A stretch of 64,000 nucleotides of DNA from Aliidiomarina halalkaliphila (GTDB taxonomy: Bacteria; Pseudomonadota; Gammaproteobacteria; Enterobacterales; Alteromonadaceae): assembly GCF_007096385.1 (NCBI RefSeq), contig NZ_VJWL01000001.1:765194-829193 (forward strand). The letters run 5' to 3'. Below are positions 25,864-34,500 of this stretch, piece by piece (positions within the stretch are counted from its first letter, which is position 1; every line of letters starts with the position of its first letter). Made by a program: the position numbers and the translations under genes. Under the pieces are notes generated by a model. That model was not told the origin of the DNA. It saw only the letters and a program-made list of their open reading frames with translations, and searched no databases.

Positions 25864-26973
25864 TTATTGGTCAAGATTTCTAAATGCGTCTTCTAGTGCC
25901 GGCGCCCACGATTCGAGTTGCGCTTGGTCGAGGGCATTGCCATCGATCATAGGCACGATGTAGACAATACCGTTTACTTCATCAACGGAGAAGTTCACTT
26001 CGGTACCCCGTGGCAAATCTAAAGGACCACGAACACTACGACGGAACAGACGTGAGAACCAGCCGCGTTTACCACCCGGTTGATACTCGGTGTAATACGT
26101 TCCTTCGGTTTGATTCAAATCGTCGATCACAAACCCTAAATCCGTGATAATCCCAGGCATGATTACCCAACCGGTATTGAAGTCGCCCGCGAATGCCACC
26201 GCAGGGTAGCCATCCGGTGATTCCAGCAATTCAAACTCAAGGTCCGTTTGCACGGCGGCCACACGGCCTTGCATGTAACGGCGATTTAGATTGCTACTAA
26301 TGGTATTTAGAAAATCAGCTTCGATCTCACGCTGCAGCATTGCAGGGAGTTGATCCTGAGGTACCCGACGACCATCATCATATTGACTGATCGATTGCGC
26401 ATTCACCGACAACGTAGCACTGCGACGATGCGCTGGTGCTGTCATATCAACAATAAGCGTTTGTTCTGTTTCCACGGCAACACGACGACCGCGCAGACGG
26501 TTAAAGAAACCTTGGCGTGGGCGTGTGTATTGCTGAATGCGGAACGAGTCAGTGACCGCTCTGCTCTCACGGTCGTGCTCCACTAAGGTTGCGCCAGAAG
26601 CGGCGAGCACGCGCTCTACTTCATCCCAAATCCACGCCGGCAAATCGGAGACCCCTTCCACCGCATCAAAGGCTAAAACAGACGCCTGCACACCTTCTTC
26701 CACACGGCTACCAGGTGCCAGAGTAAGAATTTGACGCGGCGAACGGATGCTCACGTTTGCACCTACAGGCGCATTACGCATGGCCGTTGTTTCTTCAGGG
26801 ATCTGATACTGCGAACGAGGTGCCCGCTGCTCCAACCCTTCTGGGATAATCAGCGAGGGCTGTTCCTCAACTTCCAGATAACCAAAACCGCCTTCCGCTA
26901 ATTCACGATTTGACGTACAACCACTCACCAAGGCGATTCCCATGGTAAGTAAGACTACGTGTTTAAACTTCAT
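25864..26973 (-). CDS. bamC: Outer membrane assembly lipoprotein BamC
   Basis: The 369-residue lipoprotein has a signal peptide ending in VSGC (lipobox Cys about residue 19), an unstructured N-terminal stretch with YLEVEEQPSL that in BamC binds BamD, and two helix-grip domains. It is the C subunit of the BAM complex that inserts beta-barrel proteins in the outer membrane. It overlaps dapA by 11 bases and precedes purC. The length is slightly above E. coli BamC (344). Confidence 0.9.
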   Translation of the reverse strand: MKFKHVVLLTMGIALVSGCTSNRELAEGGFGYLEVEEQPSLIIPEGLEQRAPRSQYQIPEETTAMRNAPVGANVSIRSPRQILTLAPGSRVEEGVQASVLAFDAVEGVSDLPAWIWDEVERVLAASGATLVEHDRESRAVTDSFRIQQYTRPRQGFFNRLRGRRVAVETEQTLIVDMTAPAHRRSATLSVNAQSISQYDDGRRVPQDQLPAMLQREIEADFLNTISSNLNRRYMQGRVAAVQTDLEFELLESPDGYPAVAFAGDFNTGWVIMPGIITDLGFVIDDLNQTEGTYYTEYQPGGKRGWFSRLFRRSVRGPLDLPRGTEVNFSVDEVNGIVYIVPMIDGNALDQAQLESWAPALEDAFRNLDQ

Positions 26974-27862
26974 CCGAACTCCGCTCTTTTAATTGTCCTG
27001 CGTTTATCAGTGCCTGTTCGATAACTTTTTCGCTCGCAAGTTCCGGGGGTGTCAGCGGAAGTCGGTAATTCGCTTGAATCCAACCTAAGCGCGCCATGGC
27101 CCACTTCACCGGAATAGGGTTTGCCTCGATAAATAAAGCTTCGTGCAAAGGCGCTAGTTTCTTATCTAATTCTTCGGCCAACGCCACATCACCGCGGGTT
27201 GCCGCTTCCACCATGCGTTTCATGGTTTGTGGCATAAGGTTCGCGGTCACGCTGATCACACCATGGCCACCGGCCAACATAAACTCACGGGAGGTGGGAT
27301 CATCACCGCTTAATAATAAGAAGTCATGTCCACAAATCCGCTGAATTTCAGCAACCCGTGACACATCACCAGTGGCTTCTTTAATGCCCACAATATTTGG
27401 CAACTGCGCGAGCTCTCCAACAAGCTCCGGCGTTAGATCACAACATGTACGACCCGGAACGTTGTACAGAAACTGGGGTAAATCACTGGCTTCGCCAACA
27501 TGACGATAATGTTCAATAATGCCGCGGCGGCTGGGTTTGTTGTAATAAGGGGTCACATTCAAAAAGCCATCTACGCCAAGCACCGCGATACGCTCTGTGA
27601 GTTGCACCGCTTCTTGAGTCGCATTAGAACCATTGCCCGCGATCACTTTAATTCGCCCTGCGGCCACTTCCACCGTGGCCCGCACAACATCGACATGCTC
27701 GTCATGGCTGAGAGTTGGGGATTCGCCGGTGGTACCGACCGAAACAATCGCATCAGTACCGTATTGAATATGAAACTCAACCAGTTCTGTGAGGAGTTTG
27801 TAATCCACATTACCGTTGCTTGTGAACGGGGTGACAAGTGCCACCATACTGCCGGTCAGCAT
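26963..27862 (-). CDS. dapA: 4-hydroxy-tetrahydrodipicolinate synthase
   Basis: The 299-residue (beta/alpha)8 enzyme has GTTGESPTL (substrate-binding Thr pair), YYNKPSRRG with the proton-shuttle Tyr, YNVPGRT, and the Schiff-base Lys in GIKEATGD. It condenses pyruvate with aspartate semialdehyde at the start of the diaminopimelate/lysine pathway. The ATG is preceded by GGGAG. It heads the dapA-bamC-purC operon and is divergent from bcp with 206 bases between. In E. coli gcvR lies in that gap; here it is absent. Confidence 0.96.
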   Translation of the reverse strand: MLTGSMVALVTPFTSNGNVDYKLLTELVEFHIQYGTDAIVSVGTTGESPTLSHDEHVDVVRATVEVAAGRIKVIAGNGSNATQEAVQLTERIAVLGVDGFLNVTPYYNKPSRRGIIEHYRHVGEASDLPQFLYNVPGRTCCDLTPELVGELAQLPNIVGIKEATGDVSRVAEIQRICGHDFLLLSGDDPTSREFMLAGGHGVISVTANLMPQTMKRMVEAATRGDVALAEELDKKLAPLHEALFIEANPIPVKWAMARLGWIQANYRLPLTPPELASEKVIEQALINAGQLKERSSDEV

Positions 27863-28068
27863 AGATTCTCCCTCTAAAAATGAGGGCTCAATCTTACTCG
27901 TGGAGCACTACAATGACAAGCCTAGTGGGGTGTTTCCTTGTGATAAATCTGTAATTATTCCGCTCACCGAGTCTAGGCCCTCCCTTTCGTTCTCATTGGC
28001 GACAGGGTATCCTCTTAACTGGTCCCCTTCGATTCGTTTCACTCGACTATTGCGACAGGAGTCTTTTC

Positions 28069-28539
28069 ATGAAAACACTGCAGGTTGGCGATAAAGCCCC
28101 GATGTTTACCTTACCTGATCAACAGGGTGACGCGGTGAGCCTTGAGAACCTACTTAAATCCAATCGCGTGCTGGTGTATTTTTACCCAAAAGCGATGACC
28201 CCAGGCTGCACCGTGCAAGCGCAAAATTTGCGGGATACCCGCGACGAATTAGCGAAGAAAGGCGTTGTGGTGGTGGGAATTAGTCCTGATGCGCCGAAGC
28301 GCTTGGCGAAGTTTACCGAGCGCGACAATTTAAATTTCACCCTGCTTGGCGATGAGCACCACGAAGTCGCCGATGCCTTTGGTGTATGGGGACCGAAGAA
28401 ATTTATGGGGCGCGAATACGACGGCATTCACCGTATTAGCTTTTTGATTGATAAAAACGGCAAGGTCGCGCACGTATTCGATAAGTTTAAAACCAAGGAT
28501 CACCACGAAGTGGTACTTGCGGCTTTAGATAGCCTATAA
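28069..28539 (+). CDS. bcp: Thiol peroxidase Bcp (peroxiredoxin), lacking the resolving Cys
   Basis: The 156-residue peroxiredoxin carries the peroxidatic Cys47 in TPGCTVQ and is close to E. coli Bcp throughout (FYPKAM, NFTLL, GIHRISFLID, HHEVVL). E. coli Bcp has a resolving Cys five residues later; here that position (52) is Gln, and Cys47 is the only Cys in the protein. It would therefore act as a 1-Cys enzyme needing an external thiol. It reduces H2O2 and organic hydroperoxides. AGGAG precedes the ATG. It is divergent from dapA and ends at a strong terminator shared with perM. Confidence 0.93.
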   Translation: MKTLQVGDKAPMFTLPDQQGDAVSLENLLKSNRVLVYFYPKAMTPGCTVQAQNLRDTRDELAKKGVVVVGISPDAPKRLAKFTERDNLNFTLLGDEHHEVADAFGVWGPKKFMGREYDGIHRISFLIDKNGKVAHVFDKFKTKDHHEVVLAALDSL

Positions 28540-28573
28540 GGCAAGGCCGATTACCGAACTACTTGCAGCAACT

Positions 28574-28612
28574 AAAAGGCCCGCGTTATCACCAACGCAG
28601 GCCTTTTATTTT
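28574..28612. terminator. Bidirectional intrinsic terminator between bcp and perM
   Basis: The stem AAAAGGCC-C-GCGTT pairs with AACGC-A-GGCCTTTT (one mismatch, 6-base loop, 28574-28606), with T-rich sequence continuing to 28612 on the plus strand and T4 on the minus strand. It separates convergent bcp and perM. Confidence 0.85.
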
Positions 28613-28644
28613 TGGAGGGGTCTTCTGAGCACAGCGCTCTTAGA

Positions 28645-29718
28645 CTATTCCTGAGCGACGTCTTGCTCTTCACGATGAGTGGAAAGCGCTGTAATCACCG
28701 CTTTCACCAAGCTGGCTAATGGAATGGCAAAGAATACCCCCCAGAAGCCCCAGATCGCGCCAAATATTAAAACCGCACCAATGATGTATACCGGGTGCAA
28801 GCTCACCGCTTCGGAGAACAATATGGGAACCAGTACGTTGCCATCCAATGCTTGGATAATTAAATAAGCGACGATAAGCCAAAGCAAGGTCGCACTAATG
28901 CCAAACTGGAACAAACCCACCAACGCCACGGGGATAGTCACTACAGCGGCACCGATATAGGGCACCAGTACCGAGAACCCAACAAGGGTGGCCAACAAGG
29001 CGGCATAGCGCAAATCGAACATGGTGAAAACAATGTAGGTCACGACCCCGACAATCACGATCTCCGCCGCTTTCCCGCGAATATAATTCATGATTTGCAA
29101 GTTCATTTCCGTGCCCACTTGACTAATCAAGCGGCGTTGCTCTGGTAAGATGCGATTAAAGTGTTCCAGTAACAGCTTTTTATCTTTCAGCATAAAGAAC
29201 ACCAATAACGGCACGATAATCATGTATACCAAAACCACGGCCAAGAGCACCAAGGTATTCAGTGAGCGTTCCAACAAGCCTTGACCGAACTGCAACAAGC
29301 GGTCATTGACCTTGTCGGTAAACAGCTGTAACTGACTCGCATCGACAAAGGCCGGGGCTATTTCTTCAACGCTCTCCATCATTTCACGCCAAGCCTGGGC
29401 AATTAACGGCAATTCCGCGAGCAAATTCACACTTTGTTGCCAAATCACTGGCATCAAGAACATCACGGATAAGAGGGCGAAGGTAAAGAAGAGGACAAAG
29501 ACAAGGAGTACCGCGTAGAGCCTTTTAAAGCCAAGTCGTTCTAAGCGGCTTACCGGCCATTCCAATAAATATGCGAGGGCAATAGCAACCAGGATCGGGG
29601 CCAGCACGGTACCAAACAGGACAATAAGTCCAAACCCGATGAGCAATAACAACGTAAGCGTAATTGCGTTTGGGTCAGAAAATTTGCGTTGAAACCAATC
29701 GCGAATATATCCCAACAT
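28645..29718 (-). CDS. perM: AI-2E family transporter PerM
   Basis: The 357-residue protein has about seven or eight membrane helices in the AI-2E exporter layout: two or three N-terminal helices, a soluble loop (about residues 100-160), and a C-terminal helix block with PYIGAAVV and LHPVYIIGAVL. Family members include the TqsA AI-2 exporter and Na+/H+ antiporters; the PerM substrate is not known. An AGGAG site precedes the ATG. It is divergent from bepA, and perM-bepA adjacency is shared with E. coli. Confidence 0.88.
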   Translation of the reverse strand: MLGYIRDWFQRKFSDPNAITLTLLLLIGFGLIVLFGTVLAPILVAIALAYLLEWPVSRLERLGFKRLYAVLLVFVLFFTFALLSVMFLMPVIWQQSVNLLAELPLIAQAWREMMESVEEIAPAFVDASQLQLFTDKVNDRLLQFGQGLLERSLNTLVLLAVVLVYMIIVPLLVFFMLKDKKLLLEHFNRILPEQRRLISQVGTEMNLQIMNYIRGKAAEIVIVGVVTYIVFTMFDLRYAALLATLVGFSVLVPYIGAAVVTIPVALVGLFQFGISATLLWLIVAYLIIQALDGNVLVPILFSEAVSLHPVYIIGAVLIFGAIWGFWGVFFAIPLASLVKAVITALSTHREEQDVAQE

Positions 29719-29986
29719 AAATAATGCTGCTCCTTTCGAGCCTCAATCCGCAAAACTGTTTGCGTAACTCTCATTGTATCAAGGGCTGCAACCTTACACC
29801 ATACGCGCAAAGGTCGACAAGCCATGCGCAACCTTTTAGACTCAGAAACTAAACCTGTGAGCGTATTGAACCCACGCTGTTGTTTAAGGTCTCAAGCATT
29901 ACCGTGAGTTGCAGTCAGGCCCTGTCCTCCGAACGTTTGCCGCGGGCTTTCGTGAAACGGGTCGATAACTATGGAGTCCTTTGGAC

Positions 29987-31471
29987 ATGCAAATCTCCTT
30001 CCGTGCCCCTGCTTTAGTCATGATCTGCACGGCTTTTCTTATTTTTTTCATTACCTCAAGCCATCAGGCTTCGGCCCATTCGCGTACCGACGTGCCCACA
30101 ATAGGTACTGCCGGTGGCGCTTTTATGTCGATCGAGCGCGAACGTTTATTAGGTGAACATTTCGCCCGCGAAGTACGCGGTGCGGCGCCGGTGATCGAAG
30201 ATCCGGTATTACGCGAGTATCTCGAAGGTGTTGGCAATCGCTTAGTTCGACACACCGATAATGTGCGCTACCCATTTAGTTTCTTCTGGATTCGTGACGA
30301 TAGTATTAACGCATTCGCTTTTTTAGGTGGTCAAATTGGTATGCACACGGGGTTGCTCATGGAAGCCCAGGATGAATCCGAGTTGGCCTCGGTATTAAGC
30401 CATGAAATTGCCCACGTAACGCAGCGCCATATCGCCCGCAATATGGAGCGTATAACGGCGGCAGCCCCTATGACGGTTGCTCAGATTATTGGCGGCATGA
30501 TTATTGGGGTGATCAACCCCACTCTGGGTATGGCAGTTTTGACCGCCAATATGGCCGGCTTCCAACAACGCCAGATCAATTACACGCGCCAGTTTGAACT
30601 TGAAGCGGATCGCATTGGCATGCAAGCGCTGCATCGCGCCGGATACGATCCTGAAGGCGCACCGCGCTTCTTTGGCCGCCTGCAAGATCGGTATCGTTAT
30701 ACCTCCACCTTGCCCCAGTTCTTAGTCACCCACCCGCTTCCGGATTCACGGGTTGCGGATACACAGTCACGGGCACGGGCACTTGGGCCGCGTAGCTTAC
30801 CACCGAGCCTTGATTTTCATCTTGCCAAAGCACGGGTTCGGGTGCGCTTTTCAAATCGCCCAGCGCGAGATGTTTTAACCAACGTGGAACAAGAGCTACG
30901 CCAAGAGCGTGACACCACGAAGCGGGAAGGTCTGCTCTATGCACAAGCACTGGCGCTGTATGAACTCGAGCGCTATGAACAAGCCGACCAAATTATTCTC
31001 GATTTGCGCGAGACACATCCGCTCAACTTATTCTTTATTGATACGCAAACCGATATTTGGCTTGCCCAGAAGCGTTATGAAGAAGTGCTGGAAATGCTCA
31101 CCACGGAGTATTCTCGCCGTCCAAATAACCAAGTGGTTACTTTGAACTTTGTTTATGCGGCGAACCATGCAGGCAAATACGACATTGCCCGCCGTGTAGT
31201 GCAAGATTATCTGATTGAGAACCGTCGCGATGTGTTGGCTTGGCAATTACTGCATGAGAGCCATCAAAAATCAGGCAATGTGGTAGGTCAACACGAAGCC
31301 ATGGCCGAAGTGATGGTGCTGCGTGCCAACTTTACCAATGCCATTGAGGAGTTGCATTCAGCGTTCGCAAAATCAAACGAACATGATTTAATGAACCGGC
31401 AACGCATTCAAGCGCGAATCCAGCAGATACAGAACTTACAGGTTGAACGTGAACGGGTTTTTGACTTTTAA
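29987..31471 (+). CDS. bepA: BepA, M48 metalloprotease/chaperone of the outer membrane
   Basis: The 494-residue protein starts with a signal peptide (about residues 1-31), followed by an M48 zinc protease domain with HEIAH (about 139-143) and the third ligand in FELEADRIG, then a C-terminal tetratricopeptide-repeat region (about 270-480). BepA (YfgC) sits in the periplasm, helps LptD assembly and removes stalled beta-barrel proteins at the BAM complex. The ATG at 29987 has GGAG 9 bases upstream; the frame opens two codons earlier with TTG. It is followed by an arsC-like gene, as in E. coli. Confidence 0.93.
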   Translation: MQISFRAPALVMICTAFLIFFITSSHQASAHSRTDVPTIGTAGGAFMSIERERLLGEHFAREVRGAAPVIEDPVLREYLEGVGNRLVRHTDNVRYPFSFFWIRDDSINAFAFLGGQIGMHTGLLMEAQDESELASVLSHEIAHVTQRHIARNMERITAAAPMTVAQIIGGMIIGVINPTLGMAVLTANMAGFQQRQINYTRQFELEADRIGMQALHRAGYDPEGAPRFFGRLQDRYRYTSTLPQFLVTHPLPDSRVADTQSRARALGPRSLPPSLDFHLAKARVRVRFSNRPARDVLTNVEQELRQERDTTKREGLLYAQALALYELERYEQADQIILDLRETHPLNLFFIDTQTDIWLAQKRYEEVLEMLTTEYSRRPNNQVVTLNFVYAANHAGKYDIARRVVQDYLIENRRDVLAWQLLHESHQKSGNVVGQHEAMAEVMVLRANFTNAIEELHSAFAKSNEHDLMNRQRIQARIQQIQNLQVERERVFDF

Positions 31472-31546
31472 AGAAAACTGAGTAAAGTTGCCCGTCACCG
31501 AGAGCGGCGCTGTAATCCGTGCGCCATTTGCGAAAAGGGACTCAGC

Positions 31547-31903
31547 ATGAGCGAATATACGATTTACCACAATCCGCGCTGCTCAAAGAGCCGCGAAACA
31601 TTGAAGTTACTGCAAGAGAAAGGCATCGAGCCACGGGTTGTTGAATACCTTAAGAATCCATTGTTGCCGACTGAGCTACTTGATCTTGCGGATCAGGTTG
31701 GTGTGGCACTCAAGGATTTATTGCGCAACAAAGAAGACGAATATAAAGCACATGGCTTTGCGGATGTGTTAGATTCGCCCGAACAGCTCGCGAAGAAACT
31801 AAGTGAGCATATCAAAGTGCTCGAACGTCCCATCGTCGTGAATAACGATAGCAAACAAGGCCGTGTCGGGCGTCCGCCTGAAAACGTATTGGAGATTCTG
31901 TGA
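31547..31903 (+). CDS. arsC: Arsenate reductase-family protein (YfgD/ArsC-like)
   Basis: The 118-residue glutaredoxin-coupled ArsC homologue has the active Cys in YHNPRCSKSRE and the arginine-containing end motif VVNNDSKQGRVGRPPE. Canonical ArsC reduces arsenate with glutathione, but the chromosomal YfgD copy next to bepA has no proven arsenate role. It is coupled to the following DUF2069 gene through a GTGA overlap (31900-31903). Confidence 0.9.
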   Translation: MSEYTIYHNPRCSKSRETLKLLQEKGIEPRVVEYLKNPLLPTELLDLADQVGVALKDLLRNKEDEYKAHGFADVLDSPEQLAKKLSEHIKVLERPIVVNNDSKQGRVGRPPENVLEIL

Positions 31904-32370
31904 ACACTCCTTTTTATAAAACGGCGCGATTTCATCGTAAACTTACATTAGTTTGCTACCCCGCCCTACTCGGATTTGTCGTACTTTGGCATGGTGTATT
32001 GGCACCCAATGAGTTTCTTCCCATCTGGCTCACTTTAGTGATTTGGGGTGTGCCCTTGTTGCTGCCGCTTAAAGGTATTTTACAAGGCAATCCGTATACT
32101 CATGCGTGGGCCAACTTCATCCTGATTTTTTACTTTATGCACGGCTTTACCACCTTGTATACCCACCCTCAGGAAATTGGATACGCTATCATCGAGATCC
32201 TATTAACCACCGGGGCTTTTTTCGGGGCAACCTTTTACGCCCGCTATCGCGGCCGCGAGCTTGGTTTAAAGCTAAAGCGAAAGAAAGAAGAAGATGCGGA
32301 GTACGACGAGCAAATGCAGGCCTATATCAGTAACGCGGGTAAGATGCCCAAGAACAAATCATCCGATTAA
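31900..32370 (+). CDS. DUF2069 family membrane protein
   Basis: The 156-residue protein has about four membrane helices (roughly residues 20-115) and a highly charged C-terminal tail (KRKKEEDAEYDEQ). Its start is a GTG that overlaps the arsC stop. DUF2069 proteins are of unknown function and commonly sit next to yfgD and hda. Its stop shares a TTAA with the convergent hda stop, so the two genes overlap by 4 bases. Confidence 0.82.
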   Translation: MNTPFYKTARFHRKLTLVCYPALLGFVVLWHGVLAPNEFLPIWLTLVIWGVPLLLPLKGILQGNPYTHAWANFILIFYFMHGFTTLYTHPQEIGYAIIEILLTTGAFFGATFYARYRGRELGLKLKRKKEEDAEYDEQMQAYISNAGKMPKNKSSD

Positions 32371-33110
32371 ATGACAAGCACTTGTTTCACGAAGGGTAAA
32401 GTTAAACGGCGCTGACGAGCCATCGACGCTTGATCGAGCTGCTCTAAAGCGCCCATTAATTCATGCAAATCTCGGCTTAACCGCTGCACAATAAACTCCC
32501 CAACACCTTCCGTCAGTTCAAGCCCACGGGCTTGGGCATGTTGCTGTAGCACTGTGACTTTATCGGTATCCGGCAGAGGCCGGAGTTGATAAGGGCTCGC
32601 CCACTGTAAGCGTGAGCGCAAGTCTGGGAGTGCAATGGGGAGTCGGGTAATTGATTGGTCGGCAGCGAGCACCATAAAACCCGTGCCTGCATCTTGCACG
32701 CGATTAAACAAGGCAAACAGCGCATCACACCAAATCGATTGGTCACATACGGCTTGGATGTCGTCTAAGGCAATCACATCGTAACGCTCGAGGCCCTGAA
32801 GCACCGACACGTCGTTGGCAGATTGAAATTCATTAAGCGACAAATAAATGCTCGACCGCCCTTGATCTGCACAGCGTTCACAGAGCGCGCATAGTAAATG
32901 GGTTTTACCACGCCCAGAACTTCCAAACAAATAGGTGTATTGACGCTCGGGAGCCCACGCTGAGGCGCTAATTAGTTCAAGATGCGCAAGCAGCAGTCGG
33001 TGCGCTTCGCCAATTTCACCGCCACCTGGAACAAAATTATCGAGGCGCGCATGATCGGGCAATTGCACCGGCAAAGCCAGTTGATGGTCCGATCCCATTA
33101 CCGCACCCAT
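32367..33110 (-). CDS. hda: DnaA inactivator Hda
   Basis: The 247-residue AAA+ protein lacks the DNA-binding domain of DnaA and has LFGSSGRGKTHLL (Walker A), VIALDDIQAV (Walker B) and the sensor II/arginine region RLSRDLHELMGAL. Near the N-terminus is the clamp-binding motif QLALPVQL (a QL-x-LP type). Hda with the beta clamp stimulates ATP hydrolysis on DnaA to prevent re-initiation. The ATG at 33110 has GGAG 5 bases upstream; an in-frame ATG at 33098 overlaps the DUF2066 stop as TAATG. A perfect DnaA box lies upstream of this two-gene unit. Confidence 0.92.
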   Translation of the reverse strand: MGAVMGSDHQLALPVQLPDHARLDNFVPGGGEIGEAHRLLLAHLELISASAWAPERQYTYLFGSSGRGKTHLLCALCERCADQGRSSIYLSLNEFQSANDVSVLQGLERYDVIALDDIQAVCDQSIWCDALFALFNRVQDAGTGFMVLAADQSITRLPIALPDLRSRLQWASPYQLRPLPDTDKVTVLQQHAQARGLELTEGVGEFIVQRLSRDLHELMGALEQLDQASMARQRRLTLPFVKQVLVI

Positions 33111-34297
33111 CGAAACTCCAAGGCTACCTCAGACGCGCTTATGTCTGCATCCGGATTGAGCGCTTCCCGCTCGATACGGCGGTCAAATTCCAATGCTTGG
33201 GCCAGCCACGAAGCGCCTCCGTTTAACTGCACCGCAAACTCGGCGGTACCTTGTTGATAGCGGCGGAGCTGCACGCGATATACTTGTCCCTGTTGCTGGA
33301 GCATCTGTTCTGCTTGCAGAACATGTGCAAGCTGCTGCAGGCCACGCATCCGCACTAAAACTTCACTAGTACCTTCGGAGGTTTCACCGATAAATAATGC
33401 GCTCACACGATCGGCGACGCGATTCACGAACTCCGTCACCAATTCGCCTTCATCGGCGGCTTCGATCACTTCGACAAAGCGCATATCTCCGATGCTCACA
33501 CGCGCTTCAAGAATATAATGGTAAGCCGCATCGACTTCGAGCTCTTCCGGCAAGTAATTCGCAGCGGACTCATCTTCCGGTTCAAGTAAAATACCATCTG
33601 ACGCATCGGCAGCTTGTCGAAATACCCGAGCACTGACCACCCCTTCGGTAGGGTAACGGGTTGAGGCTTGTAAAATTTCCCGTTCAAACCGGCCCCATAC
33701 ATCCCGTGGTGTGATGGCCATTTGATCTTGCAAATCCATTAACGGCATCATCATCGGCAAGCCGCGTCGTTCAGACGCTTGCCGAAGCTTTTCAATCAGC
33801 GGGCGCTGCTCCGCCCGGCTCACTAAACGAACCCCTCGCTCCGGGTGGTTTTCGGCAATCCATAACAACAATTGTGGACGCCGACCCGTCCATAGGGTGA
33901 ATCCTGCCCGTTGCAGTAAATCGCGGACACGAGATTCATCAAAGGTAGCCAGTAAATACAAAGTGTCTTCGTCGGTACGGTAGCCAAATTGCAGTAAATA
34001 ATCGTTCACATTGCGTAATTCTGCGCGAATTTGGCTGTTCTGGAGCACCGCTTCGGTACCCGATACGCGCACCAATACATCCGAGAAAATGGTTGGCAGC
34101 ACTTGTTGACGCTCGTTGCGCGTTTGTGATTCAACCTCACGCTCGCCCTGCAACATGCGTTGTAGCTCACTACTCGCTGCCGTTGGTGCGGTAGCAACCA
34201 GTGCCAGCACCAAGAAAACGCCCATACTCAACGCCATCAATGCGCGCTGCGCGGCACCGAGGCTCGTTCGTAAGATGGATCCTGTCGTCAAATTCAT
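33098..34297 (-). CDS. DUF2066 family exported protein
   Basis: The likely protein is 399 residues, starting at the ATG at 34297 with a signal peptide (hydrophobic core about residues 18-36, ending near TAAS). The remainder shows an alternating alpha/beta pattern with VLVRVSGTEAVL, typical of DUF2066 proteins that lie beside purM/hda. It is probably periplasmic; function unknown. The open frame runs 66 codons further to 34495, without a signal-peptide-like start there, and with no good ribosome-binding site at either place. It overlaps hda by 13 bases. Confidence 0.75.
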   Translation of the reverse strand: MNLTTGSILRTSLGAAQRALMALSMGVFLVLALVATAPTAASSELQRMLQGEREVESQTRNERQQVLPTIFSDVLVRVSGTEAVLQNSQIRAELRNVNDYLLQFGYRTDEDTLYLLATFDESRVRDLLQRAGFTLWTGRRPQLLLWIAENHPERGVRLVSRAEQRPLIEKLRQASERRGLPMMMPLMDLQDQMAITPRDVWGRFEREILQASTRYPTEGVVSARVFRQAADASDGILLEPEDESAANYLPEELEVDAAYHYILEARVSIGDMRFVEVIEAADEGELVTEFVNRVADRVSALFIGETSEGTSEVLVRMRGLQQLAHVLQAEQMLQQQGQVYRVQLRRYQQGTAEFAVQLNGGASWLAQALEFDRRIEREALNPDADISASEVALEFRWVR

Positions 34298-34374
34298 TCG
34301 TTGCACAACAACCGCCTGAATAATTAATGTCATCGGATAATAAACACGCAGCCCCTTCACGGCAAGTGACAACC

Positions 34375-34383
34375 TGTGGATAA
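34375..34383 (-). promoter_or_regulatory. Perfect DnaA box upstream of DUF2066-hda
   Basis: The minus strand reads TTATCCACA, an exact consensus DnaA box, 78 bases before the DUF2066 start and about 118 bases before the divergent MFS gene. One other exact copy was noticed in the window, at 22508-22516. DnaA control of hda is an inference. The rest of 34298-34500 shows no other signal that I can support. Confidence 0.5.
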
Positions 34384-34500
34384 GGCTGGGGGAAATCTGG
34401 CGAAAACCCATGCTCAATGATAAAGTATTGAAATATAGGCCATGCCACTCATTCTTTGAACACTCGCCCGGTGTGTCAGCTACCCTAGGACGCAAACGCT

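Noticed and set aside
34298-34495. N-terminal extension of the DUF2066 frame to 34495
   Set aside because: No ribosome-binding site and no signal peptide at the upstream Met; it would leave only five bases to the divergent MFS gene and no room for promoters.
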